The notes under the pieces: model-generated
What the model saw: only the letters and a program-made list of their open reading frames with translations
Told to the model about the DNA's origin: nothing
The model's database searches: none
Source: a virus
Length of the DNA stretch: 22,387 bases
IMG/VR virus record: IMGVR_UViG_3300042939_000703
Location: 1 to 22,387 of that record
Direction: 5' to 3' (one strand)
Program-made: the position numbers and the translations under genes
Part shown: positions 6,966 through 13,124 of the stretch, in pieces
How positions within the stretch are numbered: position 1 is the first letter of the stretch
Layout: the number at the start of each line of letters is the position of its first letter

Positions 6966-7613
6966 TCAGGTGTCCGAGTTGCCGCAGGTGTCCGAGAAAT
7001 CGAGAAAGGGTTGGTGGTGGCTATCCGCAGACTGCGTATCTTTGGGCGCAAAAAGTGAGGGGCGCGTGTTCAGTCCATAGGTGAACCCGAGGTTGCTCAC
7101 CTTCATGCCGCGCCACTCGCGCCAGTCGCCGTAGAGTTCGGTGAAGTCGCGGTCAAAGAACACCCACCTGCCCGGAAGCCGGTCGAGCGTGTCCATGCCG
7201 CAGAGATCGACCAAGGACGCGGCAACCCGTGTATCGGACAAAAGCCCATCGGGCATCCGGTGCTTGGGCATCCGCCGCAGGGTTTCGCGCCACTGGCACC
7301 ACGTTCCATTGTGGAAGAGCACGGCGCGGGCATGGCCGGACAGTCGGGTCGTGGCTTTCGCGGAAATGGGGAACGGGTGGCACAGTTTCGGCGTCACCTC
7401 CCCCACGCTCGCCCACCGGAAGTGGATCACGATTTCACCGTCGAGTCCGGCGATCAGCGGTTCGAGTTCCCGTGGTTCGAGTCCCTTGAACCAGCGCACC
7501 ACTCCATCCTCCCGCCATGCCACACCGGCACCGTGGGGGTTCGCTTCGTGGCAGGCAGCGAGGGTTTTTCTATCAGGCCGCACATCGGCGGGGCATACTA
7601 GGATTACACACAT
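6966..7613 (-). CDS. Class II glutamine amidotransferase (Ntn hydrolase)
   Basis: 215 residues beginning Met-Cys: Cys2 is the expected N-terminal nucleophile after Met removal, which fixes the start at 7613. Other GAT-II landmarks follow in order: NPHGAG (25-30), HFRWASVG with Arg66, CHPF (78-81), FHNGTW with Asn102-Gly103 forming the oxyanion hole, and an LSDT segment near residue 126. Such domains release ammonia from glutamine for a partner synthetase. No synthetase domain is fused, so a partner must be separate; the amidoligase gene ends only 13 bases upstream. Known GAT-II enzymes act in purine, asparagine and amino sugar synthesis, but this stand-alone phage form is more likely part of the neighbouring amidoligase pathway. 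Confidence 0.88.
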   Translation of the reverse strand: MCVILVCPADVRPDRKTLAACHEANPHGAGVAWREDGVVRWFKGLEPRELEPLIAGLDGEIVIHFRWASVGEVTPKLCHPFPISAKATTRLSGHARAVLFHNGTWCQWRETLRRMPKHRMPDGLLSDTRVAASLVDLCGMDTLDRLPGRWVFFDRDFTELYGDWREWRGMKVSNLGFTYGLNTRPSLFAPKDTQSADSHHQPFLDFSDTCGNSDT

Positions 7614-7626
7614 GGTTTTCGTTTGG

Positions 7627-8571
7627 TTAGAGATTGGCGTAGGGAAAGCGGGAATCGAAGCGGCGACACATCCGGTCGGCGATCTTCCGGTAGTGCTTGA
7701 ATTCCGAGTGCAGGGGGCCGACCAGACCCAAGGCGACGGGGCGCTTTGATCCGGTCCATCCGAGGTAATCCCAGAGGAAGCGAAGAGCGTCCTTCGCCGT
7801 GGCCGTGCGTTTCGCTTGTGACTTGTTCTTCGAGAAGGCACCGAGGCATTCGACTTCGGCTGCGCGGCGGCAAAGGCCCATCACGGTGGCAAGGTGGTGC
7901 AGCAGCTTGTGGCGATTGAGCGTGCCGGCGAAGACCCGGAATTCGATCACGCCGTGGGTGAAGAGCTTTTTGAAATTGATCATCCCGCGCCCGCACCGGC
8001 TGGCGGCGTCGGCTTTCCTGGCAGGGTTGCTGTTGCGTTCCATCTGGCGGACCAGAGTTCCCACATCCTCGCCGAGCGTGTGGCTGTATCGGTTCAGGTG
8101 GCGTCCGGTTCCCGTTTGGCCATAGAGGCTCATGGCGTGCCACCGTGCGATGTGGGCGAGCTTGCGGCCGTATTCGCTCATGGCTTGCGGGTCGTCCGTG
8201 CCGATGATGGATTTGACGCCCACGGTGATATGGCATCCGCATGAGCCGTTCACGTTCGCCCCGATGGCTTTGGCCCAATCGACGAATTGAAGGAGATGTT
8301 CGATGCCCTCGCCGCCTTGGAGGATGGGTGAAACAAACTCACAGGCCATGCGGCCCGGGTTGGCGCGGATGGAACCGTCACGTTCGGCTTTCCAGTGGGA
8401 ACCATTGTAGGTCGGAGCTACAAGGGGCAGATTGGTTCCTACATGCGCTCCGTTGCGCACCGTGCTGCCACCGTGGTAGGGACCAACGACAACTCCCGAG
8501 GTGGCTGGGATCGTGGTTTCGAGTTCAACTCCGAAGGTGATGGATTCGGCTTTGGGATCTTGCGGTTTCAT
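7627..8571 (-). CDS. Amidoligase (COOH-NH2 ligase, glutamine synthetase-like fold)
   Basis: 314 residues. Key blocks in order: FGVELE (13-18), W60 with DGS (65-67), CEFVSPIL (77-84), SCGCHITVG (110-118) with His114, a GRGMINFKKLF segment near 200, and EFRVFAGTLN near 215. This is the Amidoligase_2 pattern, where the acidic residues and His bind metal-ATP and form an amide or peptide bond between a carboxylate and an amine. A TTG at 8682 would add a 37-residue Cys-rich N-terminus lying in the duplicated intergenic element; the ATG at 8571 is preferred. Together with the glutaminase just downstream, it probably forms a two-gene pathway. Such enzymes have been proposed to modify cell-wall peptides, small metabolites or proteins; substrate here is unknown. 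Confidence 0.85.
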   Translation of the reverse strand: MKPQDPKAESITFGVELETTIPATSGVVVGPYHGGSTVRNGAHVGTNLPLVAPTYNGSHWKAERDGSIRANPGRMACEFVSPILQGGEGIEHLLQFVDWAKAIGANVNGSCGCHITVGVKSIIGTDDPQAMSEYGRKLAHIARWHAMSLYGQTGTGRHLNRYSHTLGEDVGTLVRQMERNSNPARKADAASRCGRGMINFKKLFTHGVIEFRVFAGTLNRHKLLHHLATVMGLCRRAAEVECLGAFSKNKSQAKRTATAKDALRFLWDYLGWTGSKRPVALGLVGPLHSEFKHYRKIADRMCRRFDSRFPYANL

Positions 8572-8617
8572 ATGGTGATCTAGGTTGGAATCTGAGGCCG
8601 GTGAGCCAATGAGTGGC

Positions 8618-8742
8618 GCGTTCCGACATCCTCCTTCCTGCCAGCCACCCGCGTCGTTTGTCGCGCACCATCCGCACGCCAATTCGCACCATTTTTATCG
8701 GCCATTTATTGCCGTTAGATGCCATTGGCATGCGGATTGAAC
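8618..8742 (-). repeat. Duplicated intergenic element, copy A (upstream of amidoligase)
   Basis: Matches copy B at 9683-9767 over most of 8618-8714, including a 21-base identical run (8657-8677 against 9722-9742), with a 12-base insertion in A. An 18-base identical run TTGGCATGCGGATTGAAC follows at 8725-8742 (9879-9896 in B). It fills most of the 182-base gap between the ligase and amidoligase genes. On the minus strand one frame reads CGWCATND then WQEGGCRNA. Confidence 0.85.
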
Positions 8743-8753
8743 AGGGCCGCAAA

Positions 8754-9659
8754 TTACATGTCCCATGCTTCCCGAAAGCCGATGAACTTCGGAAACCGTG
8801 GTGCCTCTTTCGCACCGCTTGGCTGGTGACTGAACTTCACCACGCGGCCAATCAGGGTTTCGCGTTTCATCCAGAGCGTCACCCGGTCGATGCCGCCGAC
8901 GACATGGTTGTATCCCAAGCGGAATTCCACCCCGGTCGAAAGGTGGCGGACAATGAACCCGCCGAGTTCTCCCCGGCCAATCATGCCAGCCTGGGCGAGA
9001 CTGCGTTTCGTGCGTCCGAAGGCATCCTGTTCGGCAGCGTTCTGATTGGTCATGCCCTCGTAAGGTTCAAGCACCACGGCTTCCGCGTCCTCAAAGCGTT
9101 TGATCTTGAGCAGCCACGCTTCGCGTTCGGTGGACCGTCCGCACTTGTAGGGTGAATGCGGCGTGCGGACCATCACGCCCTCGTATCCCTCATCAAGGCA
9201 TTTGGTCTCGAAAGCTTCAAGCTCGGCCAGATTGCGAACCAGCGTCGGCGTCACGAATATCAGATGCCGCGAGCGTGGGTCGGAATCGCTGAACCCAAGC
9301 AGGCCGTCGAGGTCCGCCACGCGCTGGCGGTAGGGTTCGTCCAATCGCCCCTCGAACACATAGTCGAAGATGTGGAAGACGAAGTCCGGCTGGCCGTCAC
9401 GACGACCGATCGCGCTCGTGGTTTCCGAGAACGTGCCGTCGCGCAGCATGAGTTCGCCGTCCACGCCGTCGGGCAGGTTGGCTTCGATCCACTCGCGGGC
9501 AAACCGATTGGAGATCGGCTTGAACGAGCGCGTGAGTGCTTTGCCGCCGAGCTTGAGACAGCGGATGCCGTCGAGCTTGGGCGTGGCGAGCACGGGAAAT
9601 GGGAGCAGGTCGGGGCGCTCACACTTGGAGGCGAGCATTGGCTTGGTAATGGCATTCAT
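8754..9659 (-). CDS. ATP-dependent DNA ligase
   Basis: 301 residues, the size of small phage ligases. The nucleotidyltransferase motifs are complete: motif I KLDGIR with the adenylated Lys28, a DGELM block near residue 65, motif III FHIFDY, motif IV EGVMVRTP, and motif V LLKIKRF. A C-terminal OB-fold region follows with a GELGGFIVRHLSTGVEFRLG segment. It seals nicks by lysine adenylation from ATP, and with the polymerase on the plus strand suggests the phage runs much of its own replication or repair. The ATG at 9659 is chosen because it follows the AAAACC leader shared with other minus-strand genes and leaves a typical N-terminus. Copies of the duplicated element lie on both sides. Confidence 0.96.
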   Translation of the reverse strand: MNAITKPMLASKCERPDLLPFPVLATPKLDGIRCLKLGGKALTRSFKPISNRFAREWIEANLPDGVDGELMLRDGTFSETTSAIGRRDGQPDFVFHIFDYVFEGRLDEPYRQRVADLDGLLGFSDSDPRSRHLIFVTPTLVRNLAELEAFETKCLDEGYEGVMVRTPHSPYKCGRSTEREAWLLKIKRFEDAEAVVLEPYEGMTNQNAAEQDAFGRTKRSLAQAGMIGRGELGGFIVRHLSTGVEFRLGYNHVVGGIDRVTLWMKRETLIGRVVKFSHQPSGAKEAPRFPKFIGFREAWDM

Positions 9660-9682
9660 GGTTTTGAGTGCCGGAAGGATGT

Positions 9683-9767
9683 GCGTTCCGGCATCCTCCT
9701 GCCTGCCAGTCAATCCCGTCATTTGTCGCGCACCATCCGCACCATTTTTCAGAGCGATTTATTGCCG
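9683..9767 (-). repeat. Duplicated intergenic element, copy B (upstream of DNA ligase)
   Basis: Partner of copy A. On the minus strand it encodes, in one open frame, AAINRSEKWCGWCATNDG and WQAGGCRNA, which overlaps the ligase start out of frame. Differences from A include third-position changes that keep the residue (AAC/AAT, TGT/TGC, GCG/GCA). The rest of the 247-base gap 9660-9906 holds only the second shared run at 9879-9896 and no supported gene. Confidence 0.85.
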
Positions 9768-9906
9768 CGTAATCAGCCGTAGGGACACACGACCCCCGCA
9801 CAAGGGATGGCAATATGGTCGGCCCTCACATCCACCATCCGCGTTTGTTAGTCTTCCGTTAGGCGCGGAAATGCACCGTTGGCATGCGGATTGAACGGCC
9901 GCCGCA

Positions 9907-10185
9907 TCAGTATTCTGACGGCAACAAAATTGTCGTCATCGACCTATCGTGCTCGGTAATGATGTAGATCGAACCACCCGGCGTGGCAAAGCGGCTGAGT
10001 AGCCGGGTTCCGTCGTCGAGCGAGTGCTCGTTCGCCTGCTTGTCTTCGGCGCAGAGTTCATCGCCCCAATCGCCGCAGTGGTGACGACGAAGGTATTTCG
10101 ACAGGTCCACGTTCAGCGCAAGCGCGCCGGGAGTGGCGTATATTTTCCCAAGCGGGAAGCGGGGTTGCATCAGGTGTATGCCCAT
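9907..10185 (-). CDS. Conserved plasmid/phage protein of unknown function
   Basis: 92 residues. It has the hallmarks of a widespread small protein often found on plasmids and phages and sometimes mislabelled as a restriction subunit: FPLGKIYATPGAL near the N-terminus, then HHCGDWGDELCAEDKQANEH, a SLDDGTRLLSRFATPGG segment and the nearly invariant ending ITEHDRSMTTILLPSEY. No catalytic motif is evident and I know of no established function for the family. It lies between the RarA-C-like gene and the ligase on the same strand. An internal ATG at 10170 is an alternative start. Confidence 0.8.
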   Translation of the reverse strand: MGIHLMQPRFPLGKIYATPGALALNVDLSKYLRRHHCGDWGDELCAEDKQANEHSLDDGTRLLSRFATPGGSIYIITEHDRSMTTILLPSEY

Positions 10186-10209
10186 AGGGATCTCGGGGTT
10201 GGTGGTTTA

Positions 10210-10767
10210 TCAGGAATCAATCAGGTTGTCGAACAGGCCGGGGATGAATGGATTGAGCGCCTCATGCTCGGCTTTGAAGAACTCAGCCTTGGTCTTGCCC
10301 ATCTTGCGTCCTTGCGGCGTGTGGCAGTCGTAGGCGTAATCGGGGATGGGGATGTATTCGCCCGCCTGTTCGAGTTCATCGGTGAGGGTTTCAGGGTCCA
10401 AGCCCGCCTGCTGGTCATAGACGAAGTTTTGCAGGTGATCGGGATCACGGCTCTTCTTGGCGAGGCAAAGCAGGATCACAGCCTTGGAGACGAAGATGCG
10501 GCCCTTGGGTGTCTTTGCCGGACTGTTGCGGTTGATCTCGGTGTAGCTGTCGTGCAGCGCCTTGACCTCCGCTGTGATAATGCCCCAGCAATCCTCCGCG
10601 CTCACGGTGAGCAGACGCCGCCAGACATACTGGCCAAATCCGCTCGCCCAAAGTTCGAGTGCCCAATATCCGGCCAGCTTTGCGTCACCGCGCCGGATCG
10701 CCTTCTGCATCGCGCTCGACACTCCAGGGAAGGAGTATCCGCGCTTGGTGTGTAGGTGATAACTCAT
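10210..10767 (-). CDS. Stand-alone RarA/MgsA C-terminal-like protein
   Basis: 185 residues. Blocks TKRGYSFPGVSSAMQKAIRR, GYWALELWASGFGQYVWRRL, SAEDCWGI, and FVSKAVILLCLAKKSRDPDH follow the order of the C-terminal tetramerisation region of RarA/MgsA/WRNIP1 proteins, which in full-length form sits behind an AAA+ motor. It ends with a conserved-looking IPDYAYD, GKTKAEFF and PGLFD tail. No Walker motif is present, so it cannot be an ATPase alone. RarA acts at stalled replication forks with clamp-loader-like activity. Here the protein might bind host RarA, or pair with the phage's own AAA+ module at 4915-5538. Both are inferences; the family resemblance is fairly clear. Confidence 0.75.
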   Translation of the reverse strand: MSYHLHTKRGYSFPGVSSAMQKAIRRGDAKLAGYWALELWASGFGQYVWRRLLTVSAEDCWGIITAEVKALHDSYTEINRNSPAKTPKGRIFVSKAVILLCLAKKSRDPDHLQNFVYDQQAGLDPETLTDELEQAGEYIPIPDYAYDCHTPQGRKMGKTKAEFFKAEHEALNPFIPGLFDNLIDS

Positions 10768-10824
10768 CGTCTGCTAGAATGTCAGTTTGGCACACGAGGT
10801 GAAAGCAGTATTGGACGCCATTTA

Positions 10825-11616
10825 TCACAGCTTCACCGATTGCCGACGTGGTGCATCCATCGACACGCGGTCCTGGCTCTTGTAGGTTTCAAGACGGATG
10901 TGAGCCTTCCACTTGCGCTTGAGGTATCGCTTCTCGGTGGCGATGCGTTCCTCACTGCGAAACAGGCTGTTGCCGCCGAGGTTTTTGTCACGCTCCTGGA
11001 CAAAACAGAATCGCGCTTCATTCCATACCAGCCGGTTGTCCATCAACTCTTGCAACGTGGCGTCGATGTCACACTTGCATTTGAGAAGTTCATCCCACTT
11101 CGGCACGCCGCCTTTCTCGTCGCGCACCACGCCCACCGCCCCGCCGACCCAGTGGTTCACACCGAATGGATCGTTGCGTTGCAGAAGCCGTGGATCACTC
11201 CGCTGGTGCCAGCCGAACAATCGTGCCCCGGCCCCACGCGCACACCAGGCCGAATTTTCGAGCATGGCGATGGTTTCGGCGATGGACAGTTTCCGGCACC
11301 GAAGGGACACCATACAGACACACGCGGAAATATCGTCGTCGAGCATGACGATGGCGTCGTCCTTGAAATGCCGCAGCACCCAATTCCGCACGGCACTGAT
11401 GCCGGCGATCTCGTCGGGGATGGTTTCGATTTCCAGCCCGGTGTGCCGGTAATGCTCAGCCTCGCTTGCGGGAACGAGCAGTGTCGCCGTCGGGAATAGC
11501 TTGTGGCTGGTGATCGAGCGGCTTCGGCTCCGGGACAGAATCACCAGACGAAGTTTCAACGGGCGGAATTCCGGCCATGCTGGCGCGGCGGCAGAGTTCA
11601 ATGAGTCGTTTTCCAT
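10825..11616 (-). CDS. TET-associated-type glycosyltransferase (GT-A fold)
   Basis: 263 residues from the ATG at 11616. The N-terminus LRLVILSRSRSRSITSHKLF is the first strand and donor loop, followed by TATLLVPASEAEHY, an IPDEIAGISAVRNWVLRHF block (residues 66-84), and VMLDDDISAC with the DxD-like Asp93-Asp95 metal site. Later blocks include NDPFGVNHWVGGAVGVV and CDIDATLQELMDNRLVWNEA. This order matches the TAGT group that Iyer and Aravind described near DNA-base oxidising and modifying genes in phages. It should transfer a sugar from a nucleotide donor, plausibly to a modified base. No TET/JBP or hydroxymethylating enzyme is visible in the window. Its first 54 codons overlap the ParB-like gene. 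Confidence 0.75.
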   Translation of the reverse strand: MENDSLNSAAAPAWPEFRPLKLRLVILSRSRSRSITSHKLFPTATLLVPASEAEHYRHTGLEIETIPDEIAGISAVRNWVLRHFKDDAIVMLDDDISACVCMVSLRCRKLSIAETIAMLENSAWCARGAGARLFGWHQRSDPRLLQRNDPFGVNHWVGGAVGVVRDEKGGVPKWDELLKCKCDIDATLQELMDNRLVWNEARFCFVQERDKNLGGNSLFRSEERIATEKRYLKRKWKAHIRLETYKSQDRVSMDAPRRQSVKL

Positions 11617-12235
11617 GGAGCACACGGCCAATGCCGATTTTTTTGGTTCTGCGGGTGATCGAGTAGTCAACTTCGGACACTCCCATGAGTTGAAGCACCT
11701 GCATCCAATCCCGCAGGTCGTGGAACATGAACACGAGGTAGTCGTGCGTCTCGAATGCCTGGCATTCCATCCGGGGAATCGTTTCAAGTTCATCCTCGGG
11801 ATTCCCCGCGTCGTCCATCAGCTTGCGAATCTCGTCCTCCATGAAGCCGGTCAGCTCGATGTCGAAGTCGGGATCTGCGTCAGCGATGGATTTGAGCACT
11901 CTCCGCAGATCGTCTTCATCGAGTTCGGCGAGTTCAGACAAACGGTTGTCGGCAAGAAGGTCGGCTAGTTCCTCCGCTTCGCTCGCATAGTCTTGCTCGT
12001 CAACAGGGATCGTCTCGCAGCCGATGAGCAACGCCGCTTCCAACCGGCCATGACCGCGGACGATCAGGCCCGAGCGCTTCGATACGGTGACGGGATTGCG
12101 CCAGCCTTGTTCCTGGATGATCGACGCGAGAAGCTGGATCTGGTGGGCGCTGTGCCGGTTCGGGTTGACCGGGTTCGGTTTCAGCGTGTTCGGATCAACG
12201 AGAGTGGTATGGGCGCAATGCACGGGAATGCTCAT
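11456..12235 (-). CDS. ParB/Srx-domain protein with phage-type C-terminal extension
   Basis: 259 residues. The N-terminal 110 residues are a ParB-type domain: LKPNPVNPNRHSAHQIQLLA, a VRGHGRLEAALLIG block (GHGR near residue 63), then the typical EAEELADLLADNRLSELAEL run. The region 150-215 contains DYLVFMFHDLRDWMQVLQLM and a SITRRTKKIGIGRVLHGKRL end. The last 40 residues are low in complexity and overlap the glycosyltransferase gene by 161 bases. ParB/Srx proteins in phages often sit beside DNA methylases, terminases or base-modification genes, and some are CTPases or nucleases. A GTTGAC hexamer lies 15 bases upstream of this start on the minus strand. It is the first gene of the minus-strand block. 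Confidence 0.85.
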   Translation of the reverse strand: MSIPVHCAHTTLVDPNTLKPNPVNPNRHSAHQIQLLASIIQEQGWRNPVTVSKRSGLIVRGHGRLEAALLIGCETIPVDEQDYASEAEELADLLADNRLSELAELDEDDLRRVLKSIADADPDFDIELTGFMEDEIRKLMDDAGNPEDELETIPRMECQAFETHDYLVFMFHDLRDWMQVLQLMGVSEVDYSITRRTKKIGIGRVLHGKRLIELCRRASMAGIPPVETSSGDSVPEPKPLDHQPQAIPDGDTARSRKRG

Positions 12236-12300
12236 GCCATCGCCCCCGCCGTCAACCTTGACACCACAACCACGATCATCCGTAGTCTGCGGACAGTCTC
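12236..12300. promoter_or_regulatory. Divergent control region between ParB-like and XRE genes
   Basis: A 65-base gap separates two divergent genes. It contains a palindrome GTCAACCTTGAC (12251-12262), a TTGACA hexamer (12258-12263) on the plus strand and a weak TAGTCT (12283-12288) 19 bases on. Either strand could use it as a promoter or the XRE protein as an operator. The evidence is by inspection only. Confidence 0.45.
12280..12292 (+). repeat. 13-base repeat with dyad, copy 1 (before XRE gene)
   Basis: CCGTAGTCTGCGG matches copy 2 at 12512-12524 at 11 of 13 positions and has a CCG/CGG dyad. It ends 8 bases before the XRE start. Candidate operator half of a pair flanking that gene. Confidence 0.5.
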
Positions 12301-12495
12301 ATGGATCACGCAACCTTCGCCCAACTGCTCCGCAAATGGAGGGAACGCAATGGTTACAGCCAGCGCGACGCCGCCGTGGCGTTGAAGGTTTCAAAACGCA
12401 GCCTGGAGAACTGGGAGCAGGAACGAGCGATGCCGCAGGGTTTCGGACTTCAGATGATGCTGGAAATCATCCAGCCCAAGCGGAAACGGAAATGA
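12301..12495 (+). CDS. XRE-family transcription regulator
   Basis: 64 residues. Nearly the whole protein is a Cro/CI-type HTH: FAQLLRKWRERNGYSQRDAA, then VALKVSKRSLENWEQERAMP, and a final short helix with a basic KRKRK tail. It has no dimerisation or protease-cleavable domain, so it resembles small Cro-type regulators more than CI repressors. It is the first gene of the rightward morphogenesis block and stands divergent from the minus-strand block, a good place for a switch or late-gene regulator. The 13-base dyad repeats on either side of the gene may be its operators. Confidence 0.85.
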   Translation: MDHATFAQLLRKWRERNGYSQRDAAVALKVSKRSLENWEQERAMPQGFGLQMMLEIIQPKRKRK

Positions 12496-12511
12496 TGCCC
12501 GGTTGACGCCT

Positions 12512-12524
12512 CCGCAATCTGCGG
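12512..12524 (+). repeat. 13-base repeat with dyad, copy 2 (before small terminase)
   Basis: CCGCAATCTGCGG forms a perfect 5-base stem with a 3-base loop and ends immediately before the ATG at 12525. It could act as an operator or an RNA hairpin that hides the start of the small terminase message. Confidence 0.5.
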
Positions 12525-13124
12525 ATGGAGCCTGTATCACCCGACATCGCCAAAAAACTACTCTCGCGAGACTTCGCCAATCTGGTCGGTCGTGTGCAGA
12601 AGGGCGGCAAGCTGACCCGTGCCGAACGGGCGATGCTGCAAACGCTGGCCACCGGCACCGGTGCCGCCCCCACCAACGCCGCATCCTACGTCGAACTCGC
12701 GGCCATCCTGGGAATCACGCGCCAGTCGCTCAACAACTGGAAGAAACGCAAGGACGCCCCAAAGCCTGCCGCCAACGGCATGCACGACGTGGCCGCGTGG
12801 CGGGAGTTCATGCGTCGCAATGATCTCAAGGGCAGCGAGGTTGCCGAACCAGGTGACATCGAATCGTCACTCAAGGCCCGCAAGTTGTTAGCTGAGGTCG
12901 AAGAACGGGAACTGCGGCTCGGCATCCGGCGCGGCGACTACGTGGCCGTCGAGGAAGTCCGGCAGGCATGGACCGAGTTCGTGGCGCAGGCAACGTCGAT
13001 GCTCCGCAAAAAGTTCGAGCAGGAATTGCCGCCAATTCTATCGGGTCTCGATGCCACCGGCATTCAGGAGGAAGCGCGTCGTGCCATCGACGAGGTGTTG
13101 ACGATCCTCCATCAGGGCGAATGA
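12525..13124 (+). CDS. Terminase small subunit, Nu1-like
   Basis: 199 residues. A winged HTH at about residues 55-80, YVELAAILGITRQSLNNWKK, matches the DNA-binding region of lambda Nu1-type small terminases. A long helical middle follows (SLKARKLLAEVEERELRLGI), with RRGDYVAVEEVRQAWTEFVA towards the C-terminus, as in Nu1 relatives. It recognises the packaging start site and recruits the large subunit. The next gene is the large terminase and begins in an ATGA overlap, which confirms the assignment. A GTTGAC hexamer is 17 bases upstream of the start. Confidence 0.9.
   Translation: MEPVSPDIAKKLLSRDFANLVGRVQKGGKLTRAERAMLQTLATGTGAAPTNAASYVELAAILGITRQSLNNWKKRKDAPKPAANGMHDVAAWREFMRRNDLKGSEVAEPGDIESSLKARKLLAEVEERELRLGIRRGDYVAVEEVRQAWTEFVAQATSMLRKKFEQELPPILSGLDATGIQEEARRAIDEVLTILHQGE

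Noticed and set aside
6967-6996. Direct repeat CAGGTGTCCGAG twice (6967-6978 and 6985-6996)
   Set aside because: It lies in the last codons of the glutaminase gene and encodes a SDT repeat at the protein end; no structure beyond this is supported.
7627-8682. N-terminal extension of the amidoligase from a TTG at 8682
   Set aside because: The extension lies in the duplicated intergenic element and precedes the conserved FGVELE region by too much; ATG at 8571 gives a normal N-terminus. The Cys-rich frame is reported as a separate observation.
12258-12288. Sigma-70 promoter TTGACA with TAGTCT
   Set aside because: The spacing is 19 bases and the -10 match is weak; noted as possible within the control region but not called as a promoter.
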